Assembly: GCA_016703225.1 (NCBI GenBank)
Contig: JADJCM010000003.1
Span: 868,001-932,000 of the forward strand
DNA: 64,000 nucleotides
Reading direction: 5' to 3'
From: Lysobacterales bacterium
GTDB lineage: Bacteria > Pseudomonadota > Gammaproteobacteria > Xanthomonadales > Ahniellaceae
A model generated the notes under the pieces. It saw only the letters and a program-made list of their open reading frames with translations, was not told where the DNA came from and searched no databases. Shown here piece by piece: positions 59,171 through 64,000 of the stretch; the first letter of the stretch is position 1, and each line of letters opens with the position of its first letter. The position numbers were made by a program, and so were the translations under genes.

Positions 59171-60559
59171 ATGCCGATGCCCCTGACCCTGTTCAATTCC
59201 ATGACCCGCCAGCCCGAGCGTTTTGTGCCGCTGCAGCACGACCGCGTGACCATGTACGTGTGCGGACCCACCGTTTACAACTATGTGCACATCGGCAATG
59301 CGCGTGGTCCAGTAGTGTTCGGCATCCTCGCGCGGCTGCTGCGCCGCCACTATCCGAAACTGGTCTATGCCCGCAACATCACCGATGTCGACGACAAGAT
59401 CAACCAGGCGGCGATCGATCAACAGGTGCCAATCACGGCAATCACCGACAAGTTCACCGCCGCCTATCGCGAACACATGGGCGCGCTCGGCGTTGACCTT
59501 CCCGATCTGGAGCCGCACGCGACCGCGCACATCCCGCAGATCATCGCGATGTGCGAGCGCCTGATCGAGTCCGGGCACGCCTATGCCGCCGAAGGCCATG
59601 TGCTGTTCGCGGTCGACACCTATCCAAAGTACGGCCAACTGTCGCGGCGCTCGACCGACGAGATGCTGGCCGGCGCGCGTGTCGAAGTGGCGCCGTACAA
59701 GCGCAGCGCCGGCGACTTTGTGTTGTGGAAGCCGTCCACGCCGGAACTGCCCGGCTGGGACTCACCTTGGGGCCGCGGCCGCCCCGGCTGGCATATCGAG
59801 TGCTCGGCGATGTGCGAGTCCGCGTTCGGCGAGACCATCGACATTCATTGCGGCGGCATCGACCTGCAGTTTCCGCATCACGAGAACGAGGTCGCGCAAT
59901 CGGTATGCGCCCACGGCGGCAAACCGTTCGCGCGCTGGTGGCTGCACAACGGCATGCTCAACATGGACGGGCGCAAGATGTCGAAATCGCTCGGCAATGT
60001 CTTCCGAATCGACGAGGTGCTGGCCCACCACCCGGCCGAGGCGCTGCGCCTGGCGCTGATGTCGGCGCACTACCGCCAGCCGCTGGACTGGACCGAGGGC
60101 CTGATCGAGCAATGCGTGCGCAGTCTCGACCGGCTGTACGGCACCCTGCGCGATCTGGTGTCGATCGAAGCCGCACCCGGCACGGTCCCGGACGCCGTCG
60201 AGTCGGCCCTGCTCGATGATCTGAACACGCCGCAAGCCCTGGCCGCGCTGTCACAGATCGCTGCCGATGCGCGTCGCGCAGACAACGATGCCGATCGCGC
60301 ACGACTGAAGGCGGAGCTGCTTTCCGGTGGCCTTGCGCTGGGACTGCTGCAGCAAGACCCGGCAGCATGGTTCGCGCGCGGCACTGCGGGAAGCAAGCTC
60401 GATACCGCCGCCATCGACGCCCGCGTCCAGGAACGCCACGCGGCGAAGCAGGCGCGTGATTTCGCCAAAGCCGATGCCATCCGCAAGGAACTGGCGGAGA
60501 AGGGCATCGAAGTCGAGGACACGCCGGCCGGTCCGCGCTGGAAGGTCGCCGCGAAATGA
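59171..60559 (+). CDS. cysS: Cysteinyl-tRNA synthetase
   Basis: A 462-residue class I synthetase. YVCGPTVYNYVHIGNARGPV holds the zinc Cys and the HIGN (HIGH-type) motif; WHIECSAMCESAFGETIDIH, GGIDLQFPHHENEVAQS and GRKMSKSLGNVFRID (KMSKS) follow. The C-terminal DALR/anticodon region is present. The start at 59171 (AGGACCC before it) gives the standard length; an ATG two codons later is possible. sufE overlaps its end as ATGA. Confidence 0.95.
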   Translation: MPMPLTLFNSMTRQPERFVPLQHDRVTMYVCGPTVYNYVHIGNARGPVVFGILARLLRRHYPKLVYARNITDVDDKINQAAIDQQVPITAITDKFTAAYREHMGALGVDLPDLEPHATAHIPQIIAMCERLIESGHAYAAEGHVLFAVDTYPKYGQLSRRSTDEMLAGARVEVAPYKRSAGDFVLWKPSTPELPGWDSPWGRGRPGWHIECSAMCESAFGETIDIHCGGIDLQFPHHENEVAQSVCAHGGKPFARWWLHNGMLNMDGRKMSKSLGNVFRIDEVLAHHPAEALRLALMSAHYRQPLDWTEGLIEQCVRSLDRLYGTLRDLVSIEAAPGTVPDAVESALLDDLNTPQALAALSQIAADARRADNDADRARLKAELLSGGLALGLLQQDPAAWFARGTAGSKLDTAAIDARVQERHAAKQARDFAKADAIRKELAEKGIEVEDTPAGPRWKVAAK

Positions 60560-60975
60560 GCGACGTCGCGCTGACCGACCCGGTCCAGCAGGGAATCGCC
60601 GACGAGTTCGGTTTCTTCGGAGACTGGAGCGAGCGCTACCAGTACCTGATCGACCTTGGCCGCAAGTTGCCGCCCTTCCCCGAGGAATGGCGCACCGAGG
60701 CGAACCGCCTGCATGGCTGCCAGTCGATGGTCTGGGTCGTCCATGAAGGAAACGCCGACAAACTCGTCTTCCACGCGATCAGCGATTCCTCGATCGTGTC
60801 CGGGCTGATTGCCCTCACTTTGCGCGTGTATTCCGGACGCAGCGCCGCCGAGATCCTCGCCTGCGAACCTCTGTTCATCGAGGCCATCGGCCTGGGCAAG
60901 CATTTGTCGGTCACCCGAGCCAACGGTCTGGCCGCACTGATCGCAAGGATCAAGGACACCGCCGCCAAGGCCTGA
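60556..60975 (+). CDS. sufE: SufE-type sulfur acceptor protein
   Basis: A 139-residue protein that receives sulfur from a cysteine desulfurase and stimulates it for Fe-S cluster assembly. The acceptor Cys is in NRLHGCQSMVWVVHEGN near residue 55; GLIALTLRVYSGRSAAEILA and GKHLSVTRANGLAALIARIK are the remaining family blocks. It starts at the cysS stop (ATGA), pairing cysteine use for tRNA with sulfur transfer. A strong terminator follows. Confidence 0.93.
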   Translation: MSDVALTDPVQQGIADEFGFFGDWSERYQYLIDLGRKLPPFPEEWRTEANRLHGCQSMVWVVHEGNADKLVFHAISDSSIVSGLIALTLRVYSGRSAAEILACEPLFIEAIGLGKHLSVTRANGLAALIARIKDTAAKA

Positions 60976-60979
60976 AACG

Positions 60980-61005
60980 GAAGACCCCGCCGCAGCGGGG
61001 TCTTC
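60980..61005 (+). terminator. Terminator after sufE
   Basis: GAAGACCCCGC (60980-60990), loop CGCA, GCGGGGTCTTC (60995-61005): a perfect 11-bp stem 4 bases after the sufE stop. It also faces the convergent dksA end. Its T tail is short (TCTTCGTGT). Confidence 0.75.
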
Positions 61006-61026
61006 GTGTCATCGCGAGGAGTGCGA

Positions 61027-62076
61027 TCAATCGCCGATCTGGCGCTGACGGTGCTCCCAGCGCTCCTGCGCATCCACCGTGCGTTCCGCGGTCGGACGTG
61101 CCTCAAGACGGTCCAAACCGATATCCTCTGCGGTATCGATGCAAAAACCGTATTCGCCGTCCTCGATGCGGCGCAGCGCCTCGTCGATCTTCGAAATCAG
61201 CTTGCGGTAGCGATCGCGCGTGCGCAGTTCCAGCGAGTTCTCGGTCTCACGCGTGGCACGCTCGGCTTCGTCACCGACGTCACGCACCTCGTCGCGCAGA
61301 TTGTCGATGGTCTGCTTCGACTCTTCGACCAGTTCGTTCTTCCAGCCGAGCAGCTTCTGACGGAAATACTCGACCTGGAACTCGTTCATGTAGCGCTCCT
61401 TCGCGTTCGGCCTGTAGCCGGCGGGGAGGTTCACGCGTACGGGCTTCTTCTTTTCCAACTGACGTACTGGCTGCATCGGGCTCTGCTGTTTCCTGGAATT
61501 CTTGTCGACCTTCGGTGCCACTGCCACCGCCTTGCGCACATTGCTCGCAGGCTTGCCCGGCGCGGGCGTCGGCTTGACCAGTGGCGGCGGGATCGGCCTT
61601 GCGATCTGGGCTGCGGCCTTGGCCGGGCCCTTCTGCGGCATGGTCGGCTTCACTACGGGCGCAGCCAGCGTCGGCTTCGCCAACGGTTTCACCGAAGGCT
61701 TGGCCGTGGGCTTCGCAGCGGGCTTCGGCACAGGCTTGGTGACGGGCTTCGACGCGGGCTTTTTGGCCGCTGGCTTGACCGCTTTCGACGGCTTCCTGGC
61801 GGGCGCCGGCTTCGCGGCCTTCGCGGGTTTGGCCGACTTGACCGGTTTCGCGGGTTTCACTGGCTTGGTCGGCTTCGTCGGCTTCGTCGGGCTTTTGCCT
61901 TTGCCGAGCAACGACTTGAGCTTGCTGACCAGGCTGCTCTTGGCCACCGGCTTCGCAGCGGGCTTCTTTGCCGGGGTCTTGCTCGCGGCCTTCTTCGCCG
62001 CCAGCTTCTTTGCCGCCTTGGCGGCGGACTTCGCGGCTTTCGCCTTGGCGGCGGGCTTCTTTGCGGGTTTTGCCAT
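61027..62076 (-). CDS. dksA: DksA-type RNA polymerase-binding regulator with long basic N-terminal extension
   Basis: A 349-residue protein. The last ~145 residues are DksA: YMNEFQVEYFRQKLLGWKNE, a coiled coil (NLRDEVRDVGDEAERATRET), RTRDRYRKLISKIDEALRRI and EDGEYGFCIDTAEDIGLDRL with EARPTAERTVDAQERWEHRQ. Of the four zinc cysteines of E. coli DksA only the first remains (CIDT, TVDA), so it should fold without zinc. The first ~205 residues are Lys/Ala/Pro-rich repeats resembling histone H1 tails, a feature seen in Lysobacterales DksA. The ATG at 62076 has GGAGG 10 bases upstream. It works with ppGpp at the RNA polymerase secondary channel. Confidence 0.92.
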   Translation of the reverse strand: MAKPAKKPAAKAKAAKSAAKAAKKLAAKKAASKTPAKKPAAKPVAKSSLVSKLKSLLGKGKSPTKPTKPTKPVKPAKPVKSAKPAKAAKPAPARKPSKAVKPAAKKPASKPVTKPVPKPAAKPTAKPSVKPLAKPTLAAPVVKPTMPQKGPAKAAAQIARPIPPPLVKPTPAPGKPASNVRKAVAVAPKVDKNSRKQQSPMQPVRQLEKKKPVRVNLPAGYRPNAKERYMNEFQVEYFRQKLLGWKNELVEESKQTIDNLRDEVRDVGDEAERATRETENSLELRTRDRYRKLISKIDEALRRIEDGEYGFCIDTAEDIGLDRLEARPTAERTVDAQERWEHRQRQIGD

Positions 62077-62145
62077 GATCGGACAACCTCCGTCCAGTTG
62101 CTTGCAATCGAGATGCCGGAAAGCCCGACGCCTCAAAGGGGGCGC

Positions 62146-62174
62146 TTTATATCTGATGCAGCCGGCGGTCACAA
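62146..62174 (-). promoter_or_regulatory. dksA promoter
   Basis: On the minus strand TTGTGA (62174-62169), 17 bases, TATAAA (62151-62146). The next eight bases are GCGCCCCC, an all-GC discriminator typical of promoters inhibited by ppGpp and DksA. Transcription would start about 62 bases before the dksA ATG. Confidence 0.65.
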
Positions 62175-62201
62175 CCGCGATGCAGCGGCTAGCATATTCG
62201 C

Positions 62202-62483
62202 ATGATCGATCGCCTGCTGATCAAGTCACTGCAAACCTACAAGCGTTTCCTCAGCCCGCTGCTCGGGCAACGCTGTCGATTTCACCCGACTTGCTCCCAC
62301 TACGCGATCACCGCGATCGAACGCCATGGCGCGATGCGCGGCTCGTTGCTGGCCAGCACGCGCCTGCTGCGCTGCCAACCGTTGTGTGAAGGCGGACTCG
62401 ACCCGGTGCCGGAGAGGTTCACCCGACGCTTCTGGGCACGCAACGCCTCCTCCGACCCGCCGCCGGATGCCCCGGACCGCTAG
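62202..62483 (+). CDS. yidD: Membrane protein insertion efficiency factor YidD
   Basis: A 93-residue small basic protein that aids YidC-dependent insertion at the inner membrane. LQTYKRFLSPLLGQRCRFHP then TCSHYAITAIERHGAMRGSL and RLLRCQPLCEGGLDPVP are the conserved family segments with the three-cysteine pattern. It is not next to rnpA/yidC here. It is divergent from dksA and followed 28 bases later by dihydroorotase. Confidence 0.93.
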   Translation: MIDRLLIKSLQTYKRFLSPLLGQRCRFHPTCSHYAITAIERHGAMRGSLLASTRLLRCQPLCEGGLDPVPERFTRRFWARNASSDPPPDAPDR

Positions 62484-62511
62484 AATCTGCGCTCCACAAC
62501 GCGAGCCCTCC

Positions 62512-63855
62512 ATGAGCGACCCACGCTGGCTGATCACGAACGCCCTGCTGGTCAACGAGGGGCGCAGCTTCCATGCCGACTTGCGCATCGCCGAGGGTCG
62601 CATCGAACGCATCGAACGCGGCCTGCAGGCGCGCGCGGACGAAACCGTGATCGATGCCAGCGGCCTGTGGCTCCTGCCCGGCATGATCGACTCGCAGGTG
62701 CACTTCCGCGACCCCGGCCTGACGCACAAAGGCGACATCGCCAGCGAATCGCGCGCAGCCGTAGCAGGCGGCATCACCAGCTACCTGGAGATGCCGAACA
62801 CCAAACCCCCGGCGGTCGACATCGAGACGCTGGAGGCGAAGTACGCGCGTGCGGCGGAAGTTTCGGCGGCGAACTACGGCTTCTACCTCGGTGCGACCAA
62901 CGACAATCTCGACCAGATCCGCCGCATTGACGCGAAGCGCGTGCCGGGATTGAAGATCTTCATGGGTGCATCTACCGGCAACATGCTGGTCGACAATCCC
63001 GACACGCTGGACGCGATCTTCCGCGAGGCGCCGTGCACGATCATCACGCACTGCGAAGACACGCCGATGATCGACGCCAACGTCGCGGCCGCGAAGGCGC
63101 GCTTCGGCGACGACATCCCGGTCGAACTGCATCCGGAGCTGCGTTCGCGCGAAGCCTGCCTCAAGTCGACCACGCTGGCGCTGGCGCTCGCACGCCGGCA
63201 CGGCACGCGCCTGCACGTGCTGCACCTCTCGACTGCTGAGGAAGTGGCGCTGTTCGAACCCGGGCCAATCGAAAGCAAGCGCATCACTGCGGAAACCTGC
63301 GTGCATTACCTGCACTTCGACAGCCGCGACTACTTGCGCCGCGGCGCGCTGATCAAGTGCAATCCGGCGATCAAGCACGCATCGGATCGCGCGGCCATCC
63401 TGCGCGCGCTGGTCGAGGGCCGCATCGATGTGCTCGCCACCGACCATGCACCGCACACGCTGCCGGAGAAGTCGCGCCACTACACCGCTTCGCCGTCCGG
63501 GCTGCCGCTGGTGCAGCACGCGCTGCAATGCGCACTGGAGCGCGCGTTCGATGGTGATCTCGCGGTCGCCACCCTGGTCGAACGCTTCGCCCATGCGGCC
63601 GCAAAGCGCTACCGGATTCGCGACCGTGGCTTCCTGCGCGAGGGCGGTTTCGCCGATCTGGTGCTGGTCGATCCGAACCGTTCGCAGCTCGTGCGTCGCG
63701 AGGACACGCTGTCGCGTTGCGGTTGGTCGCCGTTCGAGGGAGATACGTTTCGATCGTCGATCCACTCGACCTTCGTCAACGGCCGCCGCGTCTGGTACAA
63801 CGGAGCGTTCGATCAGCCGGCGTTGGCGATGCGGCTGGAATTCGACGCGCAATGA
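62512..63855 (+). CDS. pyrC: Dihydroorotase (class I type)
   Basis: A 447-residue zinc amidohydrolase of pyrimidine synthesis. LPGMIDSQVHFRDPGLTHKG is the first metal site in the DxQVHFR variant form of this subgroup; GLKIFMGASTGNMLVDNP includes the bridging Lys region; THCEDTPM and LHVLHLSTAEE supply His ligands; DVLATDHAPHTLPEKS the final Asp. Because of its length and sequence it belongs to the class I (PyrC of multifunctional-complex) type rather than the short E. coli type. The last bases overlap the next gene as ATGA. Confidence 0.92.
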   Translation: MSDPRWLITNALLVNEGRSFHADLRIAEGRIERIERGLQARADETVIDASGLWLLPGMIDSQVHFRDPGLTHKGDIASESRAAVAGGITSYLEMPNTKPPAVDIETLEAKYARAAEVSAANYGFYLGATNDNLDQIRRIDAKRVPGLKIFMGASTGNMLVDNPDTLDAIFREAPCTIITHCEDTPMIDANVAAAKARFGDDIPVELHPELRSREACLKSTTLALALARRHGTRLHVLHLSTAEEVALFEPGPIESKRITAETCVHYLHFDSRDYLRRGALIKCNPAIKHASDRAAILRALVEGRIDVLATDHAPHTLPEKSRHYTASPSGLPLVQHALQCALERAFDGDLAVATLVERFAHAAAKRYRIRDRGFLREGGFADLVLVDPNRSQLVRREDTLSRCGWSPFEGDTFRSSIHSTFVNGRRVWYNGAFDQPALAMRLEFDAQ

Positions 63856-64000
63856 TGCGCGCGCCCTCGGCCCTGGTGCTGGCCGCGCTCGCAGCCGGCG
63901 CCAGCGCGTTGGAACTGCGCACCGAGCTGCCCGCCTCGACCACGCCGGGCGCGCTGGTGGTCGGCCGCACCGAGCCGGGCGCCGAGGTGCAGTTTGGCGG
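63852..64000 (+). CDS. Exported protein, probable M23 peptidase (partial, runs off right edge)
   Basis: The first 49 codons show a signal peptide (MRAPSALVLAALAAGASA) and a beta-rich start (LPASTTPGALVVGRTEPGAE). In Lysobacterales the gene after this dihydroorotase is often an M23 metallopeptidase with such an N-terminal domain, but no catalytic motif is inside the window. The start overlaps the dihydroorotase stop (ATGA); a second ATG follows directly. Confidence 0.5.
   Translation, partial: MMRAPSALVLAALAAGASALELRTELPASTTPGALVVGRTEPGAEVQFG

Overview
The window is a high-GC chromosomal segment from a gammaproteobacterium, almost certainly a member of the Lysobacterales (Xanthomonadales). 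The order-level call rests on several arrangements typical of that group: an arginine operon built around N-acetylornithine carbamoyltransferase and a fused N-acetylglutamate synthase/kinase; a complete histidine operon headed by a TrpR-family regulator; serC-serA-pheA-aroA; a DksA with a long Lys/Ala/Pro-rich N-terminus; and mtnB-mtnD-mtnC. The genus cannot be named from the sequence. Most genes are tightly packed, and most operon junctions are 4-base ATGA or GTGA overlaps.

Layout. 1-2955 (minus): lnt (runs off the left edge), an anchored hypothetical protein and a secreted SGNH hydrolase. 3544-7583 (plus): a visibly lower-GC, probably transferred cassette of a DGQHR-domain (DndB-like) protein, an unknown protein and a D12-class adenine DNA methyltransferase; the first gene is split by a one-base frameshift. 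8044-12705 (minus): serC-serA-pheA-aroA. 12922-14492 (plus): msrPQ. 14476-18822 (minus): cupredoxin, Ser/Thr kinase and FHA protein. 18905-26653: a storage-lipid neighbourhood with a PHA-system protein, a patatin-like lipase, two phasins, a bifunctional fatty acyl-CoA reductase, an acyl-CoA-binding protein and a TetR regulator. 26801-33070: a SleB-like hydrolase, an SDR, efpL, tRNA-Arg, an APC permease, a Nudix enzyme, rmuC-hpt and a HiPIP. 33203-36455: methionine salvage mtnBDC plus a C13 peptidase. 37399-45276 (minus): hisR-hisGDCBHAF-hisIE, followed by an antitoxin and an internally deleted VapC-like toxin. 45447-50730: a diguanylate cyclase, hisS coupled to an unusual 630-residue histidine-ammonia-lyase-like protein, and tRNA-Pro. 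50777-58435 (minus): argF'-argG-argE-argB(A)-GNAT-argC-argH. 58517-64000: a glycine-zipper protein, cysS-sufE, dksA, yidD, dihydroorotase and the start of a probable M23 peptidase.

How the genes work together. Three amino-acid operons (Ser/Phe/shikimate, His, Arg) dominate the window. Two show specific control signals. The his operon has a promoter with a small inverted repeat at the expected transcription start, just ahead of its TrpR-like first gene. The arg operon is preceded by a 29-codon frame ending in an Arg-rich stretch, followed by a candidate antiterminator and a terminator hairpin, which is the layout of a translation-controlled attenuator for arginine.

The most interesting items are the arginine leader/attenuator, the DGQHR/unknown/methyltransferase island, the 17-bp motif shared by the two phasin promoters, palindromes sitting inside promoter spacers, the enlarged ammonia-lyase and the internally deleted toxin. 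No CRISPR array, insertion sequence or prophage was seen.
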